Shown piece by piece: positions 20,477 to 30,610 of a stretch of DNA of 64,000 bases (its first letter is position 1; each line of letters starts with the position of its first letter). The translations under genes and the position numbers were made by a program. The notes beneath the pieces were generated by a model. The model was not told the DNA's origin. It searched no databases and was given only the letters and a program-made list of their open reading frames with translations. Origin of the DNA: Gracilimonas sp. (lineage in GTDB: Bacteria; Bacteroidota; Rhodothermia; Balneolales; Balneolaceae); NCBI RefSeq assembly GCF_040218225.1, contig NZ_JAVJQO010000006.1, positions 62,001-126,000 of the forward strand, written 5' to 3'.

Positions 20477-23400
20477 TTAAACAGGGGCAGTCTCTAATTC
20501 TTTTTCAGCTTTTTTGATGGTTTCTTCATCAATTAAATCATCGTCTGATTTAACTGGCGACAGATATGAATACATGGCCGGAATCACATACAGGGTTAGC
20601 AAGCTTCCGATAATCAAACCGCCAATAACGGCAATACCCATAGAGGTTCGGCTTTCAGCGCCGGCTCCCAGTGCCAATGCAATCGGTAAAATCCCGAGCA
20701 CGGTTGAAATACTGGTCATCAGGATCGGACGGAATCGGGCTGCTGCAGCATCCAGGATCGCATCCATAATTGATAGCCCCTGCCGCTGACGCTGGTTGGC
20801 AAATTCAACAATCAAAATTCCATTTTTCGTTACCAAGCCAATCAGCATTATCATCCCGATCTGGCTGAAGATGTTTAGTGACTCATTGAAATACCACATA
20901 CTAAGTAACGCACCAGCCAAAGCCAGCGGTACTGTTAACATGATGGTAAATGGATCCCGGAAACTCTCGAACTGAGCCGACAATACCAGATAGACCAATG
21001 CCAGAGCCAGCAGGAATATAAAGCCAAGACTGGATGAACTCTCCACAAAATCACGGGAAGGTCCGGCAAGGCTTGTTACAAATGTATCATCCAGAACACC
21101 TTCTGCAATTTCATCCATTGCTTCAATTCCATCAGCAATGGTATTGCCCGGTGCTAAACTGGCAGAGATAGTCGCTGATGCATAGCGGTTAAATCGATAT
21201 AACTGTGGCGGACTGCTTTGCTCGGCTACAGTAACGAGGTTATCCAGCTGGATAAGCCGGCCAGCATTATTTCGAACGTAAAGACTTCTTAGGTCAACAG
21301 GTTCATTTCGATTGGCCCGACTTACCTGACCGATAACCTGGTATTGCTTTCCATTCATGATAAAGAAGTCGAATCGCTGGCCACTAAGTGAAAGCTGTAA
21401 AGTCTCCGCAATATCCCGAACTGAAACGCCTAAATCTTGTGCACGTTCTCTATCGATTGATACCTGCAATTCAGGTTTATTGAATTTCAGGTCCACATCC
21501 TGATAAGTAAACGTAGGGTTATTCCGAACTTCTTCCAGAAATCCAGGAATGACTTCCTTGAGTTTTTCGAAATTCTGATTCTGTAGAACGTACTGTACTG
21601 GCAAACCACCTCTGCTGCTTCCAATAGTTTGTTCCTGAGATACAAAGGTTTGTGCTCCACTAAGACTGGTAACCAATTCCGTAAGGTGATTGGCCACATC
21701 ATCCTGTGACCGCTCCCGATCTTCCGGGTCTTCCAAAATCGCAAATGCAAAACCGGAATTCACAGAACTGGATGCACCAAATCCTGGAGACGTCACCGAG
21801 ATCACCGACTTAGCCTCCGGAACACTATCCTGAACCAGATTAATCAGCCGGTCCATATAATTGTCCATGTATTCATAAGAGGCTCCTTCGGGTGCCTGTG
21901 CAAACATTCGTACCCGGCTTCGGTCTTCCAAAGGAGCAATTTCCTGGGGAAGAGTCATCATGAATAAGTAAATCAATCCTCCCGATGCTGCAATAACAAG
22001 AAAAGAAACCCATCGGTTGTTCATGAAGGTCTGCAACGAGTTTTTGTAAGCTTTATTCATAGCCAGAAAGAACGGCTCGGTCATCTCATAAAACTTATTA
22101 TGCCGCTCTCTCTTCTTGAGTAATTTTGTAGAAAGCATTGGGGTAAGTGTCAAAGCCACAAAAGATGAAATAATCACGGCTCCGGCAATTACAATCCCAA
22201 ACTCTCTAAACAACCGGCCTGTGATTCCACCCAAAAACAGGATGGGCATAAACACGGAAACCAATGCAGCTGAGGTTGCAATAACAGCAAAGAAAATTTC
22301 TTTTGAGCCCAGTATACCAGCTATTGTCGGCTCCAGACCCTGCTCAATTTTGGCATAGATATTCTCCAATACCACAATGGCATCATCCACTACCAAACCA
22401 ATCGCCAGCACGATAGCCAGCAGCGTAAGCACGTTGATGGAGAAGCCTGCCATATACATCACAAAGAAAGCTCCAATCAAAGCAATAGGAATCACTACAA
22501 CCGGAATAATGGTCGTGCGCCAGTCTCTCAGGAACAGAAAGATAATCGCGATTACCAATAAGAATGCAATGAATATAGTTTGCTGTACTTCATCGATGGA
22601 AGCCCGAACATATTCGGTCGTATCAAATCCAATGGCAGTTTCAATATCTGCCGGAAGATCTTGTTCTATTGCTTCTGCCCGGTTATAAAATTCATCGGCT
22701 ATATCAATCTGATTGGCTCCGGGCTGAGGAACCAAAACCACACCCACCATCGGCACGCCATCACGCTTCAGAATGGTTCTTTCATTTTGAGGTCCCAGTT
22801 CGGCATATCCTAAATCCCGAAGCTTGATATTGCTTCCATTTCTCTGGCTAATGATCAGATCATTGAATTCGTCAACGGTGGTCATCCGCCCCATAGTTCT
22901 GACGGTAAGTTCAGTCAGATTACCTTCAATTCGGCCAGATGGAAGTTCCACGTTTTCGCTCGCCAGGGAGTTTCGGACATCAAGTGGAGTCAGGTCGTAC
23001 GCAGCCAGCTTCATAGGATCTAACCAAAGGCGCATCGAGTAGGTTTTATCACCCCATATTTGAACGCTGCTTACACCGTCAATCGTTTGAACCCGCTCTT
23101 TAAAATAGTTGATCGCCACATCTGTCAGTTGCAACAGATTCCGTGAATCACTTTTGATATTAAAAAAGAGAATGGGGCGGGCATCAGCATCCGCTTTGGA
23201 AACAACAGGCGGATCTGCATCCGGAGGCAGATTTCCTACTGCTCTGGATACTCTGGCCCTCACATCGTTGGCAGCCGTTTCAAGGTCTACTTCCAGGTTA
23301 AATTCTACAGTAACCGTACTCCGGCCTTCACGGCTAACCGATGTCAGGTTTTTAATACCGGCAATCCCGTTTATTTCTTCTTCGAGCGGCTCTGTAATCT

Positions 23401-23584
23401 GGGACTCAATCACCTCAGCATTTGCCCCGATGTAAGATGTACTTACGGTAACAATGGGCGGATCTACAGCCGGATATTCGCGCACGGGCAGGTAGTTAAA
23501 GGATATTATCCCAAACAAAATAATGACAATCGAAAAAACGGTAGCCAATACCGGCCGGCGAATACTTAGTGATGATAAACTCAT
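20477..23584 (-). CDS. RND multidrug efflux permease (AcrB/MexB type)
   Basis: Inner-membrane proton/drug antiporter of 1035 residues with 12 expected transmembrane helices and two large periplasmic loops. Proton-relay residues are intact: GLVVDDAIVVLENI in TM4 (the two Asp) and LVTKNGILIVEFANQ in TM10 (the Lys). The N-terminus SLSIRRPVLATVFSIVIILFG and the sequence REYPAVDPPIVTVSTSY are typical of the HAE-1 group. It sits 1 bp from both neighbours and is transcribed after the MFP gene. Substrates cannot be predicted. The start is ATG at 23584. Confidence 0.95.
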   Translation of the reverse strand: MSLSSLSIRRPVLATVFSIVIILFGIISFNYLPVREYPAVDPPIVTVSTSYIGANAEVIESQITEPLEEEINGIAGIKNLTSVSREGRSTVTVEFNLEVDLETAANDVRARVSRAVGNLPPDADPPVVSKADADARPILFFNIKSDSRNLLQLTDVAINYFKERVQTIDGVSSVQIWGDKTYSMRLWLDPMKLAAYDLTPLDVRNSLASENVELPSGRIEGNLTELTVRTMGRMTTVDEFNDLIISQRNGSNIKLRDLGYAELGPQNERTILKRDGVPMVGVVLVPQPGANQIDIADEFYNRAEAIEQDLPADIETAIGFDTTEYVRASIDEVQQTIFIAFLLVIAIIFLFLRDWRTTIIPVVVIPIALIGAFFVMYMAGFSINVLTLLAIVLAIGLVVDDAIVVLENIYAKIEQGLEPTIAGILGSKEIFFAVIATSAALVSVFMPILFLGGITGRLFREFGIVIAGAVIISSFVALTLTPMLSTKLLKKRERHNKFYEMTEPFFLAMNKAYKNSLQTFMNNRWVSFLVIAASGGLIYLFMMTLPQEIAPLEDRSRVRMFAQAPEGASYEYMDNYMDRLINLVQDSVPEAKSVISVTSPGFGASSSVNSGFAFAILEDPEDRERSQDDVANHLTELVTSLSGAQTFVSQEQTIGSSRGGLPVQYVLQNQNFEKLKEVIPGFLEEVRNNPTFTYQDVDLKFNKPELQVSIDRERAQDLGVSVRDIAETLQLSLSGQRFDFFIMNGKQYQVIGQVSRANRNEPVDLRSLYVRNNAGRLIQLDNLVTVAEQSSPPQLYRFNRYASATISASLAPGNTIADGIEAMDEIAEGVLDDTFVTSLAGPSRDFVESSSSLGFIFLLALALVYLVLSAQFESFRDPFTIMLTVPLALAGALLSMWYFNESLNIFSQIGMIMLIGLVTKNGILIVEFANQRQRQGLSIMDAILDAAAARFRPILMTSISTVLGILPIALALGAGAESRTSMGIAVIGGLIIGSLLTLYVIPAMYSYLSPVKSDDDLIDEETIKKAEKELETAPV

Positions 23585-23585
23585 A

Positions 23586-24650
23586 TTACTCCGTTTCTAC
23601 GTTTCCGATGTTCACAGCCATACCCGGACGAACCTGGAGTAAGCCGGTTGTAAGTACCGTATCGCCTGCTGCTACACCTTCCGTGATTTGTACTTTGGTT
23701 TCATTCCTGAGTCCCGTTTGTACCGACTTTGGCTGAACAGTTCCATTTTCAACTACATACACTTTTTGTCCCTGCAGTTCAGGAACCAGCGAGATGGATG
23801 GAACCATCATGGCATTATTAATAGTAGAAAGCGTGAGTTCAAGATCTGCAAAAGCGCCCGGCAACAACTGACCTCCTGTATTCGGGCTTTTAGCTCTTAC
23901 CTGCAACGACCGGGTTTCTGTATCAATTCTGGGTTCTTTGGCATATACATTTGCCGTTAGCGTTTTCGGCATTCCCGATACCGTAAATTCTACTTTATTG
24001 CCCACTTCGACCATTGCAGCGTATCGTTCGGGAATAGAAAAATCAATTTTGATAGGATCAATATCCTGTAAAGTAGCAATTCGGGTGCTCGGGGTGATGT
24101 AGCTGCCATCACTCACATACTTCAGACCAATTTTCCCGGAGAAAGGAGCGCGGATTTCAGTCTTGGCAATCTGAGCTTCTATAAGCGCTACTTCTGCCCG
24201 AAGTACATTTACCTCGTTCAGCGTAGCATCGTACTCTTCCTGACTAATTCCTCCCTTTTCGAGTAGCTGAGTCTGCCTTTTTTCACGGTCTTCAGCCAGA
24301 TTGAGCCTGAAATCGGCACGATTCAACTGAGCTCTCAGCTCGCTATCATTTATTTTGATGAGTAACTCTCCTTTTTCAACCGACTGACCTTCTTTAAGGT
24401 AAATCTCTTCGATCAAACCTGAGCTTTCACTGGCCAGCTCTACTTCTTCATTGGCAAGAAGGGTACCGGTGGTAAAGATATTGTCTTCAATAGTATCGGG
24501 CTGAACAACATAGACATCAACAGATAGCGGGCTATTCCGGGAATTGTTTGATGCTGTATTATTTGAGGAGCCTGATATTCCCTCTAACTTTGGATAGGCC
24601 AATAAACCCAGGGCAATCAGTATGCCTGCTATGATAAGTATGCGTTTCAT
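23586..24650 (-). CDS. RND efflux membrane fusion protein
   Basis: A 354-residue periplasmic adaptor with an N-terminal membrane anchor (IAGILIALGLLAYP). The lipoyl half-motif regions ELASESSGLIEEIYLKEGQSVEKGELLIKIN and ETEIRAPFSGKIGLKYV-like segment flank a coiled-coil hairpin (about residues 105-165). Beta-barrel and membrane-proximal domains follow (SIPERYAAMVEVGNKVEF, GLRNETKVQITEGVAAGDTVLTTG). It is the first gene of the operon with the permease and TolC protein. No regulator gene is next to it. The start is ATG at 24650. Confidence 0.93.
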   Translation of the reverse strand: MKRILIIAGILIALGLLAYPKLEGISGSSNNTASNNSRNSPLSVDVYVVQPDTIEDNIFTTGTLLANEEVELASESSGLIEEIYLKEGQSVEKGELLIKINDSELRAQLNRADFRLNLAEDREKRQTQLLEKGGISQEEYDATLNEVNVLRAEVALIEAQIAKTEIRAPFSGKIGLKYVSDGSYITPSTRIATLQDIDPIKIDFSIPERYAAMVEVGNKVEFTVSGMPKTLTANVYAKEPRIDTETRSLQVRAKSPNTGGQLLPGAFADLELTLSTINNAMMVPSISLVPELQGQKVYVVENGTVQPKSVQTGLRNETKVQITEGVAAGDTVLTTGLLQVRPGMAVNIGNVETE

Positions 24651-24774
24651 TTATTCTGACTGAAAATTTAAAATGGGATGCTAAAGTTAACCTTTGTACA
24701 GGTTTTAGCATTCTGTTTTCTTGAAAAGCCTTGTAAAAAAATATACCAGGTTCCTACACTGAATTACATAAAAA

Positions 24775-24804
24775 AAGCGATGCAGGGATCTTCCCACATC
24801 GCTT
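24775..24804 (-). terminator. Rho-independent terminator after trxA
   Basis: AAGCGATG at 24775-24782 pairs with CATCGCTT at 24797-24804, and an inner GGGA/TCCC extends the stem. The plus strand has an A run just to its left, giving a T run on the minus strand. It lies 24 bp past the thioredoxin stop. Confidence 0.82.
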
Positions 24805-24827
24805 CCGATAATCAAATACAAATACGT

Positions 24828-25154
24828 TTAAGCTACCTGAGCTTCCAGCTGCTTGCTTAGGTGAGATTTAGGAACGGCTCCTACTATTTGATCCACAACT
24901 TCACCATCTTTGAAAATCAGCAAAGAAGGAATACTGCGGATACCATACTTCACGGAAACTTCCGGATTACTATCCACATCCACTTTTCCAATTTTAGCTT
25001 TTCCTTCATATTCACCGGCCAATTCTTCTACAATAGGACCTATCATTCGGCATGGTCCACACCATTCAGCCCAAAAATCAACCAAAACAGGTTTGTCTGA
25101 TTTCAGCACTTCTTCATCAAAATTGGAGTCGGTTAACTCGATTGGTTTTGACAT
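24828..25154 (-). CDS. trxA: Thioredoxin
   Basis: A 108-residue classical thioredoxin, a general cytoplasmic disulfide reductant. The active site is WCGPC (Cys32 and Cys35) after VDFWAE, with the cis-Pro in [11 protein letters not shown] and the closing GAVPKSHL. Length and residue numbers match E. coli thioredoxin 1. It forms a single-gene unit with its own terminator. The start is ATG at 25154. Confidence 0.97.
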   Translation of the reverse strand: MSKPIELTDSNFDEEVLKSDKPVLVDFWAEWCGPCRMIGPIVEELAGEYEGKAKIGKVDVDSNPEVSVKYGIRSIPSLLIFKDGEVVDQIVGAVPKSHLSKQLEAQVA

Positions 25155-25280
25155 AATATTTCTTTCTTTATTGAGTGTTCATCAATTTTCAACAAATATC
25201 GGAATAATTCATTCAACATTACACATTCTTTTAAATTATTGGGTTAATAGCGGGGGTTTATGAGTTGAGGGTTTTGTCTT

Positions 25281-25327
25281 ACTGGTTGCTGGTTACTGGT
25301 TACTGGTTACTGGTTACTGGTTACTGG
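25281..25327. repeat. Heptanucleotide tandem repeat (ACTGGTT)n
   Basis: About 6.7 copies of ACTGGTT in a row, the second copy differing by one base (GCTGGTT). It lies 8 bp past the dnaE stop on the trxA side, in non-coding DNA. It resembles short tandemly repeated repetitive (STRR) heptamers of other bacteria. Confidence 0.9.
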
Positions 25328-25334
25328 AAAGATA

Positions 25335-28300
25335 TCAGCTTCCATGCACCAGCTGCACTGCTTCTTCTCCCAACACATCGCGTAAACCCCGCAGTAAATC
25401 ATCATTTGGTTCCACTACAAAATTCCGGACGTTCATCTTAATCGGAGCAGTGGCTTCCTCACTGTGAACCGCAAGTTTAACCTGTGTGCTTCCCTTGTTA
25501 ATGGAGAACAATGTTTCAATTTGTTTGAGATGGTCTTTCTGTAAATCAGATGTCTTCAGGCTGATCCTTAAATTCAGCTGTTCCTGGAATTTCTCCCGCA
25601 GGTTCTCTACCCGTTCAAAAGAGTTGGCAATTACTTTCGGCTGACCGCTTCGCGTATCTACGGTTCCATCTATAAATAAGACATTATCCGTTTGAAGTAA
25701 TCCCATGTACTGATCATAGGTTGAACTGAAGGCAATCACTTCGGTGGAATTGTTCAGATCTTCTACCTGCAGAAAGGCAAAAGGACGGCCTTTTTTATCC
25801 GTGACTCTTTTCACACCGGTAATTATGGCGATGAACCGGATATCCTGCCGGTCTCTCATCTGACCAAAAACTTCATCGCTGAGATTTTGCTTACCAAATA
25901 ACCGGATTTCTTCTTTGAACCGGCTCAGCGGATGCCCACTCAGGTAAAACCCAATCAAATCTCTTTCTTTATTGAGCCGTTCGATTTGAGTCCATGGTTT
26001 CACTTCTTGCAGTTTGGGTTCCTGTAAAGCGGCGCTACCACTATCTCCGCCAAAAAGATTACCCTGGTTCAATCGAATTTCTTCCTGTTTGCGAACCGCA
26101 TATGCCAGGATATCTTCCAGTGAATGATGGAGTTGTGCCCGGTTGGGATTCAGCGTATCAAAAGCGCCGGCGATAATTAAACTCTCCAGAGTTTTACGGT
26201 TGCAGACTTTAAGGTCAACCCGGGTGGCAAAATCAAAAATGGAGGTAAAATCCTCGTTCTCTTCGCGTTCCTCTACAATATGCTGAATAGCGGAAGAGCC
26301 CACCCCTTTGATGGCTGACATTCCATATTGAACACGTCCTTCTTTAGGCCGGAATTTACCCCAGGCCGTATTGATATTCGGGGGATCAACCGGGATGTTC
26401 ATGCGTTGACATTCTTCAATAAAAGCAGACACCTTATCGATGTTGCTCATATTATGGGTCATCACCGCAGCCATGTATTCTGCCGGATAATTGGCTTTAA
26501 AATACATAGTGTGATAAGCCACTACCGAATAAGCCGCAGAGTGTGACTTGTTGAATCCGTAGCCCGCAAACATGGCCATCTTATCGAAAACCTGCTTGGC
26601 TGTTTGCTTATCATATCCTTTTTCAACAGCCTGATTTACAAATTTCTCTTCTTCAGGCGGCAGGAGTTCCGGTTTCTTCTTACCCATAATCCGGCGAAGT
26701 ACATCCGCTTCACCAAGCGAGTAGCCACCCATTCGCTGCGCTACCTTCATGATCTGCTCCTGGTAAATCATGATACCATAGGTCGGCTCCAGCAGCTCTA
26801 CTAAATCTTCATGATCGTATTCTACCTTCTCGCGACCATGTTTACGTTCGATATAATCCGGGATGAACTGCATGGGGCCCGGACGGTACAAGGCATTCAT
26901 GGCAATCAAATCATTGAGACTGGTCGGCTTCAGGTTCTTGAGGTGCTTCCGCATCCCGTCACTCTCAAACTGGAAAATACCGGCCGTTCCACCCTGCTGA
27001 AATACTTTATAGGTAGCTTCATCATCCAGTGGAATATCATCCAGATTGTATTCCTTACCATAATTCTCTTTCACATAACCGATGGCTGTTTTCAGAATGG
27101 ACAGGGTTTTCAGTCCCAGAAAGTCCATCTTCAGCATACCGGCATTTTCAATCACACTGCCGTCAAACTGAGTCACATACAGATCGGCATCTTTGGCCGT
27201 ACTGACTGGAATATATTCCGTCAATTTATCCGGAGCGATGATAACACCGGCGGCATGAATACCGGTATTACGTACTGAGCCTTCCAGAACATAGGCCATT
27301 CGCAGCGTTTCCGCTTCCAGTCCTTCGCCGTCGCGGATATCCCTGAGTTCTTTTACTTCAGAGAAAGCATCATCGAGAGAAGTGCCCGGTCGTTCCGGAA
27401 CCAATTTGGCAATCCGATCGGCATCAGCAAGTGGTAAATCAAGTACACGGGCTACATCCCGGACCGAAGAACGGGCTGCCATCGAACCAAAAGTGATAAT
27501 ATGCGCTACCTGATCTTTGCCGTACTTATTCACCACATATTCGATAACCCGCTGTCGGCCATCATCATCAAAATCAATATCAATATCAGGCATTGACACA
27601 CGTTCCGGGTTCAGGAAACGCTCAAAAAGCAGATCGTACTGCAGCGGATCGATATTGGTGATTCCCGTACAATAGGCTACCACCGAACCCGCAGCCGAAC
27701 CCCGGCCCGGACCTACATAAACACCCATGTCGCGGGCAGCAGCAATGAAATCCTGTACAATCAGGAAGTAGCCGGCAAAGCCCATTTCTTCAATAATACC
27801 CAGCTCAAGCTCAATACGTTCTTCCACCTCCTCGGTCATTTCTTCATAGCGAGGTTTGGCTCCTTCATAGGTGAGGTGACGCAGGTAAGCATCTTCGGTA
27901 TCGAAACCTTCCGGGAGCTCAAAGTTGGGCAAAATTACATCCCGCTCCAGCTTAATCGGCTCAATTTTATCGACAATTTCCTGGGTGCTCTCAATGGCAG
28001 ACGGCATATCCGCAAAGAGTTCCTTCATCTGGTCTTGCGTCTTGAAGTAGAACTCGTCGTTCGGGAACCCATAGCGGTAACCACGGCCTCTCCCTTTGGG
28101 TGTGCTCATCAGCTCGCCGTCATCAATACAAATCAACGCATCATGAGCTTTGGCGTCTTCCTCTTCCAGGTAAAACACGTTGTTCGTGGCAACCAGCTTC
28201 ACCCCATACTTCTCAGAGTAGGATTTAAAGACGTCATTCACCCTTTTCTCTTCTTCCAGGCCGTGATTCAGCACTTCCAGATAGAAATCATCCCCGAATG

Positions 28301-29549
28301 TTTCCATCCACCACTGCAATTCTTCCTCAGCAAACTCTTCTCCTTTATTCAGGATCAGGTCGGCCAGCCAGCCACGCACGCCCCCACTCAGGCAAATTAC
28401 ATCCTCGGCATATTTAGCAATGACCTCTTTATCAATTCGGGGATATTTGTAGTAATACCCTTCCGTAAAACCAATAGAACTTAGCTTGGACAGATTTTTA
28501 TACCCGTTTTTGTTTTTGGCAAACATCGGGATTTGATAGCGCCGGTCTTTGTTATCGCGGGTGAATTTTTTCTGAAGCCGGTCTTCCACCACATAAAATT
28601 CACAGCCAATGACAGGCTTAATATCTTCGGCGTGAGCTGCAGCTGCAAAAGCAAAAGCTCCGTACATATTTCCGAGATCGGCGAGTCCCACTGCCGACAT
28701 CCCCTCAGCCTTTGCTTTAGCCACCAATTCTTTGATGCCAGCCGTGGCCTGAAGCACCGAAAACTTGGAATGATTGTGAAGATGGGTGAAGGTAGCCTTC
28801 TCAATCAGCTCAGCGTCAACGCCGTCTTGATCTCCACTTTTTTTTTGAGCCGCTTTTTCTTCGTCGGTTTGCTTGGTCTTAAAGCGGGACGGGGAAACGA
28901 GATCAATGTATTCTTCCCGTTTTATATAACTCTGCGAAGACTCATACAGCTTCGCATCCATGGGGAAGTTGATTTTCGTAGCTCCAATCCTGACCATTTC
29001 CAGGAAACAACGGGCGGTAGCCTCTACATCTGCTGCTGCATCATGGGCGTCTTCAAAGCCTTTATCAAACAACGCATGGTGCAATTCCCCAAGCGAAGGC
29101 CATTTGTAATTTCCGCCTCGTCCGCCTTCAATTTTAGCTACATCCGTGCCGTCATCTTTGGTATCAATCTTGGGCTTGTCGATAATGGCAGAAGGTATCT
29201 TTTTACGAAGATATTCCGCTCCCATAATCTTCTCATCAAAGCTGACATTATGGCCAATCAGAAAATGCGCCCTGTTGATGTCCTTGGAAAATTCCTTCAG
29301 CACAAACTCAAGCTCCACCCCTTCCTCATTTGCACGTTCAGTGGAAATCCCGTGTATTTTTTCGGAGTTGAAAGGAATGGTAAATCCTTCCGGCTTTACA
29401 ATATGATTACCGCTGTTGATGAGCTTGCCAGTGTGGTCGTGAAGTTGCCATGCAAGCTGAACTAACCGGGGCCAGTTATCCAAATCAGTGATGGGCGCTG
29501 AAAAGTCGTTCGGTAAACCGGTGGTCTCGGTATCAAATATTAAATACAT
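25335..29549 (-). CDS. dnaE: DNA polymerase III alpha subunit with fused N-terminal DEDDh exonuclease
   Basis: Replicative polymerase of 1404 residues. Residues about 1-190 form a DnaQ-like 3'-5' exonuclease: FDTETTGL (Exo I), IGHNVSFDEKI (Exo II) and AHDAAADVEATARC (Exo III). The PHP domain starts near residue 250 with FTHLHNHSKFSVL. The family-C polymerase core has the catalytic PDIDIDFDDDGRQR near residue 655, followed by the finger and HhH regions and a C-terminal OB fold (IAIITGVKRVTDKKGRPFAFLQVED). Several PHP metal-ligand positions are altered, so that domain is probably inactive. Proofreading is thus built into the polymerase chain and a separate epsilon may be unneeded. The start is ATG at 29549. 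Confidence 0.95.
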   Translation of the reverse strand: MYLIFDTETTGLPNDFSAPITDLDNWPRLVQLAWQLHDHTGKLINSGNHIVKPEGFTIPFNSEKIHGISTERANEEGVELEFVLKEFSKDINRAHFLIGHNVSFDEKIMGAEYLRKKIPSAIIDKPKIDTKDDGTDVAKIEGGRGGNYKWPSLGELHHALFDKGFEDAHDAAADVEATARCFLEMVRIGATKINFPMDAKLYESSQSYIKREEYIDLVSPSRFKTKQTDEEKAAQKKSGDQDGVDAELIEKATFTHLHNHSKFSVLQATAGIKELVAKAKAEGMSAVGLADLGNMYGAFAFAAAAHAEDIKPVIGCEFYVVEDRLQKKFTRDNKDRRYQIPMFAKNKNGYKNLSKLSSIGFTEGYYYKYPRIDKEVIAKYAEDVICLSGGVRGWLADLILNKGEEFAEEELQWWMETFGDDFYLEVLNHGLEEEKRVNDVFKSYSEKYGVKLVATNNVFYLEEEDAKAHDALICIDDGELMSTPKGRGRGYRYGFPNDEFYFKTQDQMKELFADMPSAIESTQEIVDKIEPIKLERDVILPNFELPEGFDTEDAYLRHLTYEGAKPRYEEMTEEVEERIELELGIIEEMGFAGYFLIVQDFIAAARDMGVYVGPGRGSAAGSVVAYCTGITNIDPLQYDLLFERFLNPERVSMPDIDIDFDDDGRQRVIEYVVNKYGKDQVAHIITFGSMAARSSVRDVARVLDLPLADADRIAKLVPERPGTSLDDAFSEVKELRDIRDGEGLEAETLRMAYVLEGSVRNTGIHAAGVIIAPDKLTEYIPVSTAKDADLYVTQFDGSVIENAGMLKMDFLGLKTLSILKTAIGYVKENYGKEYNLDDIPLDDEATYKVFQQGGTAGIFQFESDGMRKHLKNLKPTSLNDLIAMNALYRPGPMQFIPDYIERKHGREKVEYDHEDLVELLEPTYGIMIYQEQIMKVAQRMGGYSLGEADVLRRIMGKKKPELLPPEEEKFVNQAVEKGYDKQTAKQVFDKMAMFAGYGFNKSHSAAYSVVAYHTMYFKANYPAEYMAAVMTHNMSNIDKVSAFIEECQRMNIPVDPPNINTAWGKFRPKEGRVQYGMSAIKGVGSSAIQHIVEEREENEDFTSIFDFATRVDLKVCNRKTLESLIIAGAFDTLNPNRAQLHHSLEDILAYAVRKQEEIRLNQGNLFGGDSGSAALQEPKLQEVKPWTQIERLNKERDLIGFYLSGHPLSRFKEEIRLFGKQNLSDEVFGQMRDRQDIRFIAIITGVKRVTDKKGRPFAFLQVEDLNNSTEVIAFSSTYDQYMGLLQTDNVLFIDGTVDTRSGQPKVIANSFERVENLREKFQEQLNLRISLKTSDLQKDHLKQIETLFSINKGSTQVKLAVHSEEATAPIKMNVRNFVVEPNDDLLRGLRDVLGEEAVQLVHGS

Positions 29550-29622
29550 CTACAAGATTTAAAGCTGTTAATCTCTTTCCTTAATACAATGAATATACTG
29601 TTCTGTTTAACCCTTCACATAT

Positions 29623-30439
29623 TTAATTTTCCACAGATTTTGAACAGTCAAAAAATGATTGATAAAGCTCCCCGAATACGACCTTAGGCTCTCCCTTTTT
29701 TATTTCATAAGTATAGAATCCCGGTTCTAATACTTCACTATCCGAATAGTAATAGTAATCCAGGTCATGATTCCAATTAAATACATGTTCTTCTTGTAAT
29801 TCAATGAACAATCCCCGGGGGGTATCAAAAGCAAAATGAGTTGTTATATAAGGTGTTGCCTCACCAGTTTCTACTGGTTCATCAAATAAGAAAACTTCTT
29901 TTTTTTACTGATAATCTGCTTAATAGATTGTTTGGGTCTTTAGGTCTCTCCTGGTCTAGCGTCATAGTAATACTATTCAGTTTAAGATCAGTATTATTTC
30001 TGATTCGAATCCGAATAGAATCAATTGTATTTCCAGATTCAGGTGTTACAGATTCAGAATATAAGTTCACTGAATTTTTCAGCGTAAGGCTATAGGTTCC
30101 CTCAGTCAATGGAGAATCAAATTCACCAAAACTAATATACTCATGAAGTGAAGAGTTACTTTTTTTGGGCCATTCTATAACAGCCTGCTTTGTTGTTTCT
30201 TCAATTTGAAAAAAGTCGGAAACAGAATTACTAGCTAAATATCCCAAATCATAATAAAGAGTATCCTCAGATCCATCATCTGCTTCTGAAATAAAACGAA
30301 GTGACTGAGCCTCTATGTCAACTGATCCACAATTTTTAATCTCTAACTTATATTCTTCTTTATTGGAATTGACTGAACACCCAACCATCAGTAAAGCAAC
30401 CAGTGTTATCACTACAAATGTATATGTATTATCGAACAT
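29623..30439 (-). pseudogene. Lipoprotein gene interrupted by a frameshift at an A8 tract
   Basis: The gene starts at ATG 30439 with a lipoprotein signal (lipobox MVGCS). It reads to a stop at 29882 (185 residues, ending SVKKRSFLI). Removing one A from the eight-A run (plus-strand T at 29899-29906) restores a continuous frame, SVKKEVFLFDEPVETGEA..., that runs without stop into the open frame ending at 29623. The total, 817 nt minus one, is exactly 272 codons including the stop. I recognise no family; the middle looks beta-rich. Alternatives are a true pseudogene, a phase-variable or slippage-expressed gene, or a one-base sequencing error. No function is assigned. Confidence 0.75.
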
Positions 30440-30610
30440 AATTTTTCTTTAATTGAACGAACATAAAATAAACAAAAATTGGTATTTAAACAGAGACCTT
30501 AACCAGCCACATTTACTTCAATCCGGGCAATATCTAAAGATTAATTTTTTGACTTTTTGAGGCTAATATTCGATATATATGTCTAACTGTTATTAAAATC
30601 CCGGTCAATT

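Noticed and set aside
27876-28484. Plus-strand open frame of 202 codons inside dnaE
   Set aside because: Antisense shadow of conserved DnaE sequence with no domain resemblance.
28533-29465. Long open frame (310 codons) on the plus strand inside dnaE
   Set aside because: It is antisense to clear polymerase/exonuclease coding sequence, has no recognisable motif and follows from codon bias of the true gene.
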